44,830 nucleotides of DNA from Pseudoduganella buxea (GCF_009720835.1 NZ_WNKZ01000047.1:1-44830), one strand, 5' to 3'. Positions 8,735-17,184 are shown, numbered from the stretch's first letter. Program-made: numbers and translations. The notes: a model not told the origin generated them from the letters alone.

Positions 8735-10375
8735 TCAGCCCTTGTGGCGTGCTTCGACGAGGTCGATTTCACGCACCAGCTTGCGCGAGATCTCGTCGGA
8801 GATATGTTCGTTGCGCGCGAGGCGGAAGACGGTGCGGCGCTCGGCCTGCAGCGCGGCCAGGCGCAGTGCCCGTTCGGCTTCGTCCAGCTTGCGGAAACGC
8901 CGGGCGTCGTCACCGTTGTCCACCCCCGTCGTGTCGAGGCGGTGCTGGTACAGCGCGATCACGCGCCCCGCCGCTTCCGGGTACATGTCGCATTCGTCGT
9001 CCTTCTGCATCAGCGCGACCTGCGCCTGTTCGACGGCGGCGATGGCCGCGCTGGCCGCTTCACGCCGCGCCAGGTCTTCTTCCTGCTGCTCGGCCGGTTC
9101 GGCGGGGAAGCTCATGCCACCCAGCAGGCGTGGCAGGCCGACGCTGGCGGCCACCAGGGAGATCAGGATGACAGCGCTGGCGAGAAAGATGGTCAGGTCG
9201 CGCGCCGGGAACGGCGCGCCGTTCGACAAGGTCAGCGGCAACGTCATCACGCCGGCCAGGGTAATGGCGCCGCGCACGCCGGCCAGCGACATCGCCAGCA
9301 GCAGCCGCACGGGTGGCTTGGGCGCCGTTTCGCCGCGCCGGGTCTTGCGGTACAGCGTGATGCGCAGGGTGGTCCAGACCCAGGCGAAGCGCAGCACCAT
9401 CAGGCCGAACGAGATCGCGAACGCATACAGCACCAGCCACCAGGGGTTGAGGTGGCCGCTCTGGCCCAGCGACACGCGGGCGCCCTCCATGATGTCCGGC
9501 AGCTGTTCGCCCAGCAGCACGAACATGACGCCGTTCAGGGCGAACTGCACCGTGTCCCACACGGCCGAACGCTGGATGCGGGTATTGGCCATCGCCTGGC
9601 CGGACAGTTCGACGTAGCTCATCGTCACGCCCGCCGCCACGGCGGCCAGGATACCGGAGGCATGCAGGTGCTCGGCCGCCAGGTAGGCGCCGAAGGGCAG
9701 CAGCAGGTTGACGAGGATGGGCGAGCCGGCGGGCTCGCCGAAGCGGCGCGACAGCCAGCGCTGGGCCGACGTGACGAGCAGGGTCGCCAGCACGCCGGTG
9801 CCGATGCCGCCGGCCGCCAGCCAGACGAAGGTCAGCGAGGCGCTGGTGATGGAAAAGGCGCCCGTCAGCGCGGCGGCCACGGCGAAGCGGAAGCACACCA
9901 GCCCACTGGCGTCGTTGAGCAGCGATTCGCCTTCCAGGATATGCATCAGGCGGGTGGGGATGGGCACGCGCGACGCGATCGACGACACGGCCACGGGGTC
10001 GGTGGGCGAGATGATGGCGGCCAGCGCGAAAGCCACCGGCAGCGGCATGGCAGGAATCAGCCAGTGGATCAGGAAGCCCGCACCCACCACCGTGAAGATG
10101 ACCAGGCCCAGTGCCAGTTCGAGGATGACGGCCTTGTCGCGGAACAGGCCGCTCTTCGGGATGCGCCAGCCGTCCAGGAACAGCAGCGGCGGCAGGAAAA
10201 GCAGGAAGAACAGGGCCGGATCCATGCGCACCCCGTGGCCCGTGTAGGCGGCGATCAGCGCGCCCAGGCCGATCTGCACCAGCGGCAGTGGAATCGACAC
10301 GGGCAGCACCCGCACCAGGTAGGCGCTGGCCACCACGGCCAACAGCATCGCCAAAACGATTTCGATCGAATCCAT
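8735..10375 (-). CDS. Na+/H+ antiporter, CPA1 (NhaP-like) family
   Basis: 546 residues with about twelve membrane segments in the first ~420 residues and a charged cytoplasmic tail of ~120 residues. Family hallmarks are present: FFLLFLPPLLFLDGWRI, IISPTDPVAVSSI, and EGESLLNDASGLVCF, the latter two including the ion-binding Asp residues of CPA1 exchangers. It would exchange cytoplasmic Na+ (or K+/Li+) for protons at the inner membrane. The ATG at 10375 has GAGG upstream. It is the first gene of a tight unit with a LytS kinase (2-bp gap) and a LytTR regulator, an unusual partner set for this transporter. Confidence 0.92.
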   Translation of the reverse strand: MDSIEIVLAMLLAVVASAYLVRVLPVSIPLPLVQIGLGALIAAYTGHGVRMDPALFFLLFLPPLLFLDGWRIPKSGLFRDKAVILELALGLVIFTVVGAGFLIHWLIPAMPLPVAFALAAIISPTDPVAVSSIASRVPIPTRLMHILEGESLLNDASGLVCFRFAVAAALTGAFSITSASLTFVWLAAGGIGTGVLATLLVTSAQRWLSRRFGEPAGSPILVNLLLPFGAYLAAEHLHASGILAAVAAGVTMSYVELSGQAMANTRIQRSAVWDTVQFALNGVMFVLLGEQLPDIMEGARVSLGQSGHLNPWWLVLYAFAISFGLMVLRFAWVWTTLRITLYRKTRRGETAPKPPVRLLLAMSLAGVRGAITLAGVMTLPLTLSNGAPFPARDLTIFLASAVILISLVAASVGLPRLLGGMSFPAEPAEQQEEDLARREAASAAIAAVEQAQVALMQKDDECDMYPEAAGRVIALYQHRLDTTGVDNGDDARRFRKLDEAERALRLAALQAERRTVFRLARNEHISDEISRKLVREIDLVEARHKG

Positions 10376-10488
10376 CCTGCCTCGTCATCCTTGTAAGCTT
10401 GCGTTGCATGATTATAGGGGAGGGGGGCGGCCGGCACCGCCGGGGAAACTTCCTCATCCGGGGTCTGGCATTTTTGAAATCGTTCTGT

Positions 10489-10494
10489 CATAAT
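10489..10494 (+). promoter_or_regulatory. Candidate -10 element of the tRNA-Gly promoter
   Basis: CATAAT lies 12 bases before the tRNA, the right distance for a start point a few bases upstream of the mature 5' end. A convincing -35 hexamer at 16-18 bp is not visible, so this is tentative. Confidence 0.35.
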
Positions 10495-10506
10495 CATGCC
10501 TCTTCT

Positions 10507-10582
10507 GCGGGAGTAGCTCAGTTGGTAGAGCGCAACCTTGCCAAGGTTGAGGTCGAGAGTTCGAGACTCTTCTCCCGCTCCA
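10507..10582 (+). tRNA. tRNA-Gly (anticodon GCC)
   Basis: 76 bases folding as a cloverleaf. The acceptor GCGGGAG pairs with CTCCCGC, followed by T and an encoded CCA. The D-arm is GCTC...GAGC. The anticodon arm CAACC-TTGCCAA-GGTTG gives anticodon GCC. The T-arm GAGAG-TTCGAGA-CTCTT is standard. A terminator hairpin follows 6 bases downstream. Confidence 0.97.
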
Positions 10583-10588
10583 GAATTC

Positions 10589-10613
10589 AAAAGGACGCTC
10601 CGGCGTCCTTTTT
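10589..10613 (+). terminator. Rho-independent terminator of tRNA-Gly
   Basis: GGACGC (10593-10598), loop TCCG and GCGTCC (10603-10608) form the stem, flanked by AAAA before and TTTTT after. The T-tract overlaps the 8-bp target duplicated by the adjacent insertion sequence, so the insertion left the terminator intact. Confidence 0.88.
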
Positions 10614-10617
10614 CAAT

Positions 10618-10640
10618 GGCGCTGTGCCCCGCTCGCAAGG
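10618..10640 (+). repeat. Left terminal inverted repeat of the IS1595-family element
   Basis: Starts GGCGCTGTG and matches the reverse complement of the right end at 16 of the first 20 positions (mismatches at 4, 9, 10 and 15). The preceding 8 bases TTTTCAAT are the left target duplication. Confidence 0.92.
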
Positions 10641-10700
10641 AACTTGTAGGCTCGACCATTGTCATACCGTAAGTTGGCATCAGCCAAGACGGAGGCGGGC

Positions 10701-11669
10701 ATGGAAATCGACGAGTACCAAGCCGTACGGATGCAATGTCTGGCCTGGCTGACCAGGCTGACCGGGGAGCAGGGCGAGGGCTTGCGCCGTCTGTTCGAAG
10801 GATGTGCCTCGCTGGCCGATTGCCTGGCCATCATCGAGGCACGGGGCGCGCGCCTGCGCCGGTGCCCGCACTGCGACGGCGACAAGCTGTACCGCCACGG
10901 CATCCTGCGCGGACTGCAGCGCTACCGATGCCGGCAGTGCCGCCGCTCCTTCAATGCACTGACCGATACGCCGCTGGCGTTTATCCGCCTGCGCGAGAAA
11001 TGGTTGCCGTTCCTGCAGTGCATGTTGGGTTCGATGACGGTACGCGCGGCAGCGGAAACAACCGGCATTCACCGCAACACGAGCTTTCGCTGGCGCCACC
11101 GCTTTCTTGCCATGGCCAAGGACGATCGGCCCAAGCCCTTGAGCGGCATCGTCGAGGCCGACGAAACCTATTTGCCGGAATCGCAGAAGGGCTCGCGCCA
11201 CATGACCCGCCCGGCCCGGCGGCGCGGCGGCCATGCGGAAAAACGGGGCATCGGCGGCGAACTGGACTGCATTCTGGTGGCGCGCGACCGGCAGGGGCGC
11301 GTTTGCGATTTTGTGCCGGGGCGCGGGCCCGTCACGGCGGCGCAGTTGCAGCAGCATTTGTTACCCGTGCTGGACAAGGCCGTGCTGCTGGCTACCGATG
11401 CGGCGACAGCCTATCGGGATTTTGCGAAAGATCACGGCATCGCACACCGGGCCGTCAATTTGCGCCAGGGCGAGCGGGTGCTGGGGGAAATCCATGTCCA
11501 GAACGTGAACCACTACCACGCCGTGTTCAAGACCTGGCTGATCCGCTTCCACGGCGTGGCCAGCCGCTACCTGCCCCACTATCTGGGCTGGATACACGGA
11601 CTCGACTGTCGTCACCTGAGCACGCCGCAGCAGTTTTTACGGGCTGCATTGTTCCCGGCAAGCAGCTGA
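10701..11669 (+). CDS. IS1595-family transposase (ISXO2-like)
   Basis: 322 residues, the usual length. A zinc-ribbon lies near the N-terminus (CPHCDGDK ... RYRCRQCRRSFNALTDTPLA), followed by a helix-turn-helix-like section (MTVRAAAETTGIHRNTSFRW). The catalytic RNase-H-like core has first Asp in IVEADETYLPES, second Asp in LLATDAATAYRDF, and the late motif HVQNVNHYHAVFKTWL, where Asn stands at the place of the third acidic residue, as reported for several IS1595 subgroups. It ends in FHGVASRYLPHYLGW, also a family signature. The start at 10701 was preferred to an in-frame codon at 10659 because GGAGG lies 5 bases before it. Confidence 0.95.
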   Translation: MEIDEYQAVRMQCLAWLTRLTGEQGEGLRRLFEGCASLADCLAIIEARGARLRRCPHCDGDKLYRHGILRGLQRYRCRQCRRSFNALTDTPLAFIRLREKWLPFLQCMLGSMTVRAAAETTGIHRNTSFRWRHRFLAMAKDDRPKPLSGIVEADETYLPESQKGSRHMTRPARRRGGHAEKRGIGGELDCILVARDRQGRVCDFVPGRGPVTAAQLQQHLLPVLDKAVLLATDAATAYRDFAKDHGIAHRAVNLRQGERVLGEIHVQNVNHYHAVFKTWLIRFHGVASRYLPHYLGWIHGLDCRHLSTPQQFLRAALFPASS

Positions 11670-11697
11670 GTACGAGAAAAATGCCTGCTGAACAATT

Positions 11698-11720
11698 CAC
11701 TGCGACCGGGTGACAGAGCC
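11698..11720 (-). repeat. Right terminal inverted repeat of the IS1595-family element
   Basis: Read on the minus strand it begins GGCTCTGTCACCCGG. The following 8 bases TTTTCAAT (11721-11728) repeat those before the left end exactly. Confidence 0.92.
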
Positions 11721-11926
11721 TTTTCAATTGGGTCGTTGATTCCTCCTTATATTCCCCCGATAAACTGCCGTTAAACCCTTGGCATTCCAGTTTGTTATCG
11801 GTGTTGTTTTCCGTCACTATCGCTCTTGCTATTAAGTTCAGTTACGCGCGTCCCGCGAAAAATCTCGCCTATACTGGCCCCAATATTTCGCATGGCGCGG
11901 AAGAGCTTTTAGACCCGGGGATAGCA

Positions 11927-12883
11927 ATGAAAAGCGTACAACAGGAAATCGACGAACGCACCAACCTGACCAACACGAATAAATTCGAACTCCTGCTGTT
12001 CCGCCTCGGTGCCGACGCCAATGGCGAGCACTCGGAACTCTACGGTATCAATGTATTCAAGATCCGCGAAATCGTGGCGATGCCGCCTGTGACGGCGGTG
12101 GCCGGCTCGCAGCCGCACATGCTGGGCGTCGTCAACCTGCGTGGCCAGATCATTCCCGTGATGGATCTGCCGGCCATCGTCGGCGTCAAGCCGAAGACGG
12201 GCCTGAACATCATGCTGGTGACGGAATTTGCCCGCACCACCCAGGCCTTTGCCGTGGAATCGGTGGACGAGATCGTTCGCCTGGACTGGAGCCAGGTGCT
12301 GACGGCCGAAGGCAGCAATGCCACCGGCATGGTGACGTCGATCGCGCGCCTGGACGGCGACACTAGCGGCACGCGCCTGGCCCAGGTGCTGGACGTGGAA
12401 ACCATCCTGCGCCGCATGGTGCCGACCGAAGGCAAGGACGTCGATCCGGAATCGATCGGCCCGAAACTGACGCTCAAGCAGGGCAGCTTCATCCTGGCGG
12501 CGGACGATTCCGTCGTGGCCCGCAACCTGATCGAGCAGGGCCTGCAGGCCATGCACGCGCCGTTCGTGATGACCAAGTCCGGCAAGGAAGCATGGGACAA
12601 GCTGCAGAGCATCGCCGAAGGCTGCAAGGCCGAAGGCATCGCCATCGAAGACCGTGTGGCGCTGATGCTGACCGACCTGGAAATGCCGGAGATGGACGGC
12701 TTCACCCTGACCCGCAAGATCAAGCAGGACCCGCGCTTCGCCAAGATTCCCGTCGTGATCCACTCTTCCCTGTCGGGCAAGACCAACGAGGATCACGTCA
12801 AGGGCGTGGGCGCCGACGCCTACGTGGCCAAGTTCGTGGCCGAGGACCTGGCCGAGACGATCCGCCGCGTGCTGCACAAGTAA
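11927..12883 (+). CDS. cheV: Chemotaxis coupling/response protein CheV
   Basis: 318 residues. Residues ~15-170 are a CheW-like coupling domain ([39 protein letters not shown]) and residues ~185-318 a receiver domain with Asp193-Asp194, phosphoacceptor Asp250 ([13 protein letters not shown]) and Lys near [11 protein letters not shown]. CheV couples chemoreceptors to the CheA kinase and is tuned by phosphorylation. The open frame extends 45 codons further upstream, but the family N-terminus begins at the ATG at 11927, which has GGGG 7-10 bases before it. No receptor, cheA or cheW is in the window. A TATACT sequence at 11870-11875 is a possible -10. The gene is followed by a strong terminator. 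Confidence 0.93.
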   Translation: MKSVQQEIDERTNLTNTNKFELLLFRLGADANGEHSELYGINVFKIREIVAMPPVTAVAGSQPHMLGVVNLRGQIIPVMDLPAIVGVKPKTGLNIMLVTEFARTTQAFAVESVDEIVRLDWSQVLTAEGSNATGMVTSIARLDGDTSGTRLAQVLDVETILRRMVPTEGKDVDPESIGPKLTLKQGSFILAADDSVVARNLIEQGLQAMHAPFVMTKSGKEAWDKLQSIAEGCKAEGIAIEDRVALMLTDLEMPEMDGFTLTRKIKQDPRFAKIPVVIHSSLSGKTNEDHVKGVGADAYVAKFVAEDLAETIRRVLHK

Positions 12884-12911
12884 AGCACGGCTTTTTTCGC
12901 CTGCCACCTGC

Positions 12912-12950
12912 AAAAGGGGCAGTCACCTCACCGGTGGCTGCCCCTTTTTT
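12912..12950 (+). terminator. Strong Rho-independent terminator after cheV
   Basis: A 12-bp stem, GGGGCAGTCACC with GGTGGCTGCCCC (one G-T pair) and a TCACC loop, with AAAA before and TTTTTT after. The A-tract on the other side means it could also stop minus-strand transcription. Confidence 0.92.
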
Positions 12951-12990
12951 GCGCTATGATGTTTTTTCCTTAACTGCGAGGGAGTCCATC

Positions 12991-13572
12991 ATGGCCGCGA
13001 AAACCATCCTCTTCCTGACCGGCGACTTCGCCGAGGACTACGAAACCATGGTGCCGTTCCAGGCACTGCAGGCCGTGGGCCACACGGTGCATGCCGTCTG
13101 CCCCGGCAAGGGCGCGGGTGACAAGATCAAGACGGCCATCCATGATTTCGAAGGCGACCAGACCTATACGGAAAAGCCGGGCCACCTGTTCGCGCTGAAC
13201 GCTGCCTTCGACGACGTCGACGTGGCGAAGTATGACGCGCTGATGATCGCCGGTGGGCGCGCGCCCGAGTACCTGCGCCTCAATCCCCGCGTGATCGAGG
13301 TGGTGCGCGAGTTCGCCGCCAGCGGCAAGCCGATCGCCGCCGTCTGCCACGGCGCCCAGCTGCTGGCGGCGGCCGACGTCATCCGCGGCCGCAATATCTC
13401 CTGCTACCCCGCCTGCGCGCCTGAAGTGAAGCTGGCCGGCGCCGACTTCGCCGACATTGCCGTCGATGCCGCCGTCACGGATGGCCAGTTCGTCACGGCT
13501 CCCGCATGGCCGGCCCACCCGCAATGGCTGGCCCAGTTCCTGCGCCTGCTGGGCACCGAGATCAGGCTATAA
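12991..13572 (+). CDS. DJ-1/PfpI superfamily protein
   Basis: 193 residues, single domain. The nucleophile-elbow Cys119 sits in [11 protein letters not shown], and Glu15 (GDFAEDYE) is the acidic residue that in DJ-1/PfpI proteins contacts the cysteine. The ending [18 protein letters not shown] is typical of the YhbO/PfpI branch. Proposed activities in the family are glyoxalase, deglycase and chaperone, mostly linked to electrophile or oxidative stress; none can be picked from sequence. ATG with GAGGGAG 6-12 bases upstream. The 3' end is separated by 3 bases from the convergent S-formylglutathione hydrolase gene, another aldehyde-detoxification gene. Confidence 0.88.
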   Translation: MAAKTILFLTGDFAEDYETMVPFQALQAVGHTVHAVCPGKGAGDKIKTAIHDFEGDQTYTEKPGHLFALNAAFDDVDVAKYDALMIAGGRAPEYLRLNPRVIEVVREFAASGKPIAAVCHGAQLLAAADVIRGRNISCYPACAPEVKLAGADFADIAVDAAVTDGQFVTAPAWPAHPQWLAQFLRLLGTEIRL

Positions 13573-13575
13573 GCT

Positions 13576-14418
13576 TCACGCCTTCAGCTGGGCCGCGTGC
13601 CAGCGCAGGTGGTCGGCAACGAAGGTGGCGATGAAGTAGTAGCCATGGTCGTAGCCGGCGTGGCGGCGCAGGGTCAGGCTCTGGCCGGCCGCCGCGCAGG
13701 CTTCCTCGAACGCTTCCGGATACAGCTGCTCGGCCAGGAACTTGTCGGCCAGGCCCTGGTCGATCAGGATGCCGCCGGGGAAGGGCGCACGGGCCCGGGC
13801 CATCAGGGCGGTGGCGTCGTGCCCGGCCCAGGTGCTTTCGTCCGCGCCCAGGTAGCCAGTGAAGGCCTTCTTGCCCCACGGGCAGCGAATCGGCGCGGCG
13901 ATCGGCGCGAAGGCCGACACGGTGCGGAACAGGTCGGGCCGGCGCAGCGCCAGGGTCAGCGCGCCGTGGCCGCCCATCGAGTGGCCGAAGATGCCGATGC
14001 GGGCCGGGTCGACGGGCGACTGCTCCAGCACCAGCGCGCGCAGCTCGTGCAGGTAGCTCTCCATGCGGTAGTGCTTCGCCCACGGCTGTTCGGTCGCATC
14101 CAGGTAGAAGCCGGCGCCGACGCCGAAGTCCCAGGACTCGGCCTCGCCGGGAATGTTCGCGCCACGGGGGCTGGTATCCGGCGCGATCAGGATGATGCCT
14201 TCCTCGGCGGCGACGCGCTGGGCGCCGGCTTTCGTCATGAAGGTCTCCTCGTTGCACGTCAGGCCCGCGAGGTAGAACAGCGCTGGCAGGCGTGCGCCGT
14301 CCGCATGGGGCGGTATGAACACGGAAAAGCGCATCGGCAGGCCGACGGCGCTCGACTGGTGGCGGAAAAAACGCTGCATGCCGCCGAAGCAGGCGTGCTC
14401 GCTGAGTAGTTCCAGCAT
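13576..14418 (-). CDS. fghA: S-formylglutathione hydrolase
   Basis: 280 residues, the normal length for FghA/FrmB/YeiG. Alpha/beta hydrolase fold with nucleophile Ser147 in GHSMGGHGAL, Asp in LIDQGLADKF (~223) and His in GYDHGYYF (~256). Further family blocks are FYLAGLTCNEETFMTKAGAQ and APDTSPRGANIPGE. It hydrolyses S-formylglutathione to formate and glutathione, the last step of glutathione-dependent formaldehyde oxidation. The partner dehydrogenase (frmA/adhC) is not in the window; an FdsG-like gene at the far end would handle formate if it belongs to a formate dehydrogenase. AAGGA precedes the ATG by 6 bases. Confidence 0.95.
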   Translation of the reverse strand: MLELLSEHACFGGMQRFFRHQSSAVGLPMRFSVFIPPHADGARLPALFYLAGLTCNEETFMTKAGAQRVAAEEGIILIAPDTSPRGANIPGEAESWDFGVGAGFYLDATEQPWAKHYRMESYLHELRALVLEQSPVDPARIGIFGHSMGGHGALTLALRRPDLFRTVSAFAPIAAPIRCPWGKKAFTGYLGADESTWAGHDATALMARARAPFPGGILIDQGLADKFLAEQLYPEAFEEACAAAGQSLTLRRHAGYDHGYYFIATFVADHLRWHAAQLKA

Positions 14419-14496
14419 GGTGATCCTTTTCAGTTTTGAGGAGAGGGGCGGCCTGCATTGTAGCGCCGACCCGCGCGCCGCGCCCCCGTCAGGATA

Positions 14497-14625
14497 ATCC
14501 GGGACTGTTTCGGATTTTTCGGGGACCGTCCCGGGATCTGCCGGGAGGGATCGGAGAATACTGGGACTCTCCCCGAGTTTTCCTGGAAGGGTAGGCGCAC
14601 TCCGGGACTATCTCCCGGACAGGCG
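14497..14625. repeat. Cluster of degenerate REP-like hairpin repeats
   Basis: Four or five variants of one short palindrome lie side by side: ATCCGGGACTGTTTCGGATT, then GGGGACCGTCCCGG, then TGGGACTCTCCCCGAG followed by TTTTCCTGG, then CCGGGACTATCTCCCGG. The third copy (14560-14585) aligns well with the intact hairpin at 17144-17180. They look like decayed copies of a repeated extragenic palindrome. Function unknown. Confidence 0.55.
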
Positions 14626-14744
14626 TTTGTGCGACGCGATTTCGTTTCTTGCTATAAAGTCACCACAAGTCACAACGGATGAGTGCTGGAAGCCCGTTCC
14701 AGCCACGGATCGGGCCGATGCACGGATGTTACAATTGCCCGCCG

Positions 14745-14770
14745 AATATATTTGGACAAATATATTTGTC
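14745..14770. promoter_or_regulatory. Operator-like AT-rich palindrome A, upstream of the antiporter gene
   Basis: Two overlapping perfect palindromes: arms AATATATTTG and CAAATATATT around GA (14745-14766), and GACAAATATATTTGTC (14755-14770). Within it, TATATT, five bases, then AAATATATTTGT (14747-14769) is repeated with the same spacing at site B before the MarR gene. The site ends 55 bases before the start codon, so it overlaps the probable promoter. A MarR-family dimer is the obvious candidate ligand (inference). Confidence 0.7.
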
Positions 14771-14824
14771 TTGCTCGATTGCCGATCCTGCCCGGCGCCA
14801 ACTCAACAATAGGAGGAGCCCTCA

Positions 14825-16003
14825 ATGCCAGATTTCCTGGTTATCTCGGCCGAACTTGCCTGGCCGCTCGCTGTCCTGCTGGCCTGGCTGGCCGGCGAAT
14901 TCATTCACCGCTGGACCAGGCTGCCGCGCATCAGCGTGTATGGCCTGGTCGGCTTCCTGTGTGCCCAGGCCTTCCCTGACCTGTTCACGACGGAAGGCAA
15001 CAGTCCCGTTACCCTGCTGGCCAACGTCGCGTTCGGCCTGATCCTGTTCGAGCTGGGCTACCGCGTCAATCTGAACTGGCTGCGCATCAATCCGTGGGTG
15101 GCGCTGAGCGGCCTGGTGGAAGCCTTCGGCACCTTTGCGGTGGTCTACCTGATCGCCAACCTGTGGGGACTGCCGTCGATGACGGCGCTGCTGCTGGCGT
15201 CGCTGGCGATGTCGACGTCGCCGGCCGGCGTGCTGCGCGTCATCAATGAGCAGCGCAGTTCAGGGCAGGTGACCGAGCGCGTGCTGCACCTGGTGGCGAT
15301 CAACTGCGTGCTGGCCGTGCTGTCGTTCAAGGTCATCGTCGGCTTCTGGGTGTTCCAGACGTCCGGCAGCCTGACGCAGGCCATCTCGCACAGCCTGATC
15401 GAGCTGGTGGCGTCGGCCCTGCTGGGCGCCATCTTCGGCATGGTGGTGCCGGCCGTGCTGCGCCACCTGGGCACCCTGGCGCGCGACGGCACCGTGGCGT
15501 TCGCGCTGGTGGTCGTCATCCTCGTGGCCATCACGCACGCGGCCGACCTGTCCCCGGTGCTGGCCACCCTGGCCTTCGGCCTGACGGCCCGCCACCGCCG
15601 CGTCACCTTTACCAGCACGGAGCGCAATTTCGGCGCCATCGGCGAACTGATGACGGTGCTGCTGTTCGTCTTCGCCGTCTCCACCCTGAGCTGGAACAAC
15701 GTGCTGTTCGGCGGCGGACTGGCGCTGGTGCTGCTGCTGGCGCGCTTCGTCGTCAAGGCGGCCAGCGTCGCCGCGTTCGCCCATGCGGGCGGCATCCCGT
15801 GGCGCAAGGGTCTGCTGACGGGCGTGGCGCTGTCGCCCATGTCCGTCTTCGTCGTGCTGCTCCTGGAGCAGACCAAGTATGCCGGCATCGTCCTGGTGGA
15901 CGAGCTGGCGGCCGTCGCCGCGATGACCTTGTTCATGGAAGTGATCGGCCCCATCTTCACCCAGCGCGCCCTCATCATGGCGCGCGAAACGGCCAAGGAG
16001 TAA
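14825..16003 (+). CDS. Cation/H+ antiporter, CPA2 (KefB-like) membrane domain only
   Basis: 392 residues, almost all in about twelve membrane segments; no C-terminal TrkA-N domain, which full KefB/KefC proteins (~600 residues) carry. Features of the monovalent cation:proton antiporter-2 family include an early RLPRISVYGLVGFL, FGLILFELGYRVN (acidic residue in the transport core), SLAMSTSPAGVLRVI in place of the usual ATD-type motif, and a late SPMSVFVVLLL. Perfect ribosome site AGGAGGAG 6-13 bases before the ATG. The next gene, for a YbdK-type ligase, starts 3 bases after the stop, so the two are cotranscribed. KefB/KefC are gated by glutathione adducts; a link here to gamma-glutamyl chemistry is suggestive but unproven. 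Confidence 0.85.
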   Translation: MPDFLVISAELAWPLAVLLAWLAGEFIHRWTRLPRISVYGLVGFLCAQAFPDLFTTEGNSPVTLLANVAFGLILFELGYRVNLNWLRINPWVALSGLVEAFGTFAVVYLIANLWGLPSMTALLLASLAMSTSPAGVLRVINEQRSSGQVTERVLHLVAINCVLAVLSFKVIVGFWVFQTSGSLTQAISHSLIELVASALLGAIFGMVVPAVLRHLGTLARDGTVAFALVVVILVAITHAADLSPVLATLAFGLTARHRRVTFTSTERNFGAIGELMTVLLFVFAVSTLSWNNVLFGGGLALVLLLARFVVKAASVAAFAHAGGIPWRKGLLTGVALSPMSVFVVLLLEQTKYAGIVLVDELAAVAAMTLFMEVIGPIFTQRALIMARETAKE

Positions 16004-16006
16004 AGC

Positions 16007-17128
16007 ATGGCACTGGAAGCATTCAAGGGCGGTACGCCGCTGACCATGGGCGTCGAGCTGGAGCTGCAGCTGGTCAGCTTTTCCGACTACGACCTGACGG
16101 CATCGAGCCCGGATCTGCTGCACCTGCTGGCGCGCAAGCCTTTCCCCGGCAACGTCACGCCGGAGATCACCGAGAGCATGATCGAGATTAACAGCGACGT
16201 GCACACCCGCCACAACGAGCTGCTGGCCCAGCTGCACGAGGTGCGCGACACCCTCGTCACGGCGGGCGAGCAGCTCAATATCGGCATCGCCGGCGGCGGC
16301 ACGCACCCGTTCCAGAAGTGGGTCGACCGGCGCATCTTCGAGAAGCCCCGTTTCAAGCAGGTGTCGCAGCTGTACGGCTACCTGGCCAAGCAGTTCACCG
16401 TGTTCGGCCAGCACGTGCACATCGGCTGCGCCAACGGCGACGATGCGCTGTTCCTGCTGCACTCGCTGTCGCGCTACCTGCCGCACTTCATCGCGCTGTC
16501 GGCCTCGTCGCCGTTCGTGCAGGGCGGCGACACGCTGTTCCACTCGGCCCGGCTGAACTCCGTGTTCGCCTTCCCGATGAGCGGGCGGGCGCCGTTCCTG
16601 CTGTCCTGGGACGAGTTCGAGCACAATTATTTTGCCAAGATGGAGCATACGGGCGTCATCAAAAGCATGAAGGACTTCTACTGGGACATCCGGCCCAAGC
16701 CGGAATATGGCACCATCGAGCTGCGCGTGTGCGACACACCGCTGACGGTGGAGCGGGCTGCGGCCCTGGCCTGCTACCTGCAGGCGCTGTGCGCGTACCT
16801 GCTGGAGCGCAAGGAGGAACCGCCGGCGGAAGACGACTACCTGGTCTACAACTACAACCGCTTCCAGGCCTGCCGCTTCGGCCTGGACGGCACCGTGGTG
16901 CACCCGAAGACCTACGAAAGCCTGTCGCTGCGCGAGGACATCCTGACGACCCTGCGCAAGATGGACCCGTATGCCGAGAAGCTGGGCGGCACCGCGGCGC
17001 TGAACCACCTGATGCAGGTGACCCACATGGGCAGCGACGCCACCTACCTGCGCGACCAGTTCGCGTCTGCGGGCAGCGTCGAAGGCGTGGTGGATGCCGC
17101 CGTGCGGCGCTTCAAGGGCAGGATGTGA
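16007..17128 (+). CDS. YbdK-type carboxylate-amine ligase (glutamate-cysteine ligase family 2)
   Basis: 373 residues, matching the ~372 of E. coli YbdK. N-terminal [11 protein letters not shown] holds the Glu pair that binds metal-ATP in this fold. Other family blocks are [58 protein letters not shown], and [19 protein letters not shown]. YbdK has weak glutamate-cysteine ligase activity; relatives join glutamate or other acids to amines through an acyl-phosphate. The real substrates are unknown. AAGGAG overlaps the end of the antiporter gene. A large hairpin (17144-17180) follows, and the convergent gene encodes a gamma-glutamyl hydrolase-like protein, so formation and cleavage of a gamma-glutamyl bond may be paired here (inference). 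Confidence 0.9.
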   Translation: MALEAFKGGTPLTMGVELELQLVSFSDYDLTASSPDLLHLLARKPFPGNVTPEITESMIEINSDVHTRHNELLAQLHEVRDTLVTAGEQLNIGIAGGGTHPFQKWVDRRIFEKPRFKQVSQLYGYLAKQFTVFGQHVHIGCANGDDALFLLHSLSRYLPHFIALSASSPFVQGGDTLFHSARLNSVFAFPMSGRAPFLLSWDEFEHNYFAKMEHTGVIKSMKDFYWDIRPKPEYGTIELRVCDTPLTVERAAALACYLQALCAYLLERKEEPPAEDDYLVYNYNRFQACRFGLDGTVVHPKTYESLSLREDILTTLRKMDPYAEKLGGTAALNHLMQVTHMGSDATYLRDQFASAGSVEGVVDAAVRRFKGRM

Positions 17129-17143
17129 CGATTGCGTGAAGAT

Positions 17144-17180
17144 TGCCTGAAAACAGGGGACTGTCCCCGGTTTTCAGGCA
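17144..17180. terminator. Long perfect-type hairpin between convergent genes, REP-like, likely bidirectional terminator
   Basis: Arms TGCCTGAAAAC and GTTTTCAGGCA enclose an inner GGGGAC/GTCCCC pair, giving about 17 bp with a single A-G mismatch and almost no loop. It fills the 56-bp gap between two converging stop codons. There is no plain T-tract after it, but AAAA and TTTT runs inside the stem may serve both directions. The GGGGAC-GTCCCC core and the TTTTC-AGG flank recur in decayed form at 14560-14585, which marks it as a repeated extragenic element as well. Confidence 0.65.
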
Positions 17181-17184
17181 GGCG

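Larger units (their letters stand above)
10618..11720 (+). mobile_element. Complete IS1595-family insertion sequence with 8-bp target duplication
   Basis: 1103 bp. The ends are imperfect inverted repeats: the left begins GGCGCTGTGCCCCGCTCGCA and the right, read inward on the other strand, begins GGCTCTGTCACCCGGTCGCA (16 of 20 identical). The element is flanked by a perfect direct repeat TTTTCAAT at 10610-10617 and 11721-11728. An 8-bp duplication is the known size for this family, and the single gene inside is an intact IS1595-type transposase. The perfect duplication and uninterrupted gene point to a recent, probably still mobile insertion. The pre-insertion sequence can be rebuilt as the terminator T-tract running straight into TTGGGTCG. 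Confidence 0.95.
14419..14824. other. 406-bp intergenic region without a gene
   Basis: Shared upstream region of fghA (minus) and the cation/H+ antiporter (plus). It holds the fghA leader, a run of degenerate GGGAC/GTCCC hairpins (14497-14625), a possible -10 TATAAA at 14653-14658, a near-repeat of AGTCAC at 14658-14675, and the AT-rich operator-like palindrome at 14745-14770. No supported coding frame was found. Confidence 0.7.

Noticed and set aside
11821..11875. FliA (sigma-28) promoter for cheV: TTAAGTTC ... GCCTATAC
   Set aside because: The two elements are about 20 bp apart instead of about 11, so the match is not credible; only the TATACT hexamer is worth noting.
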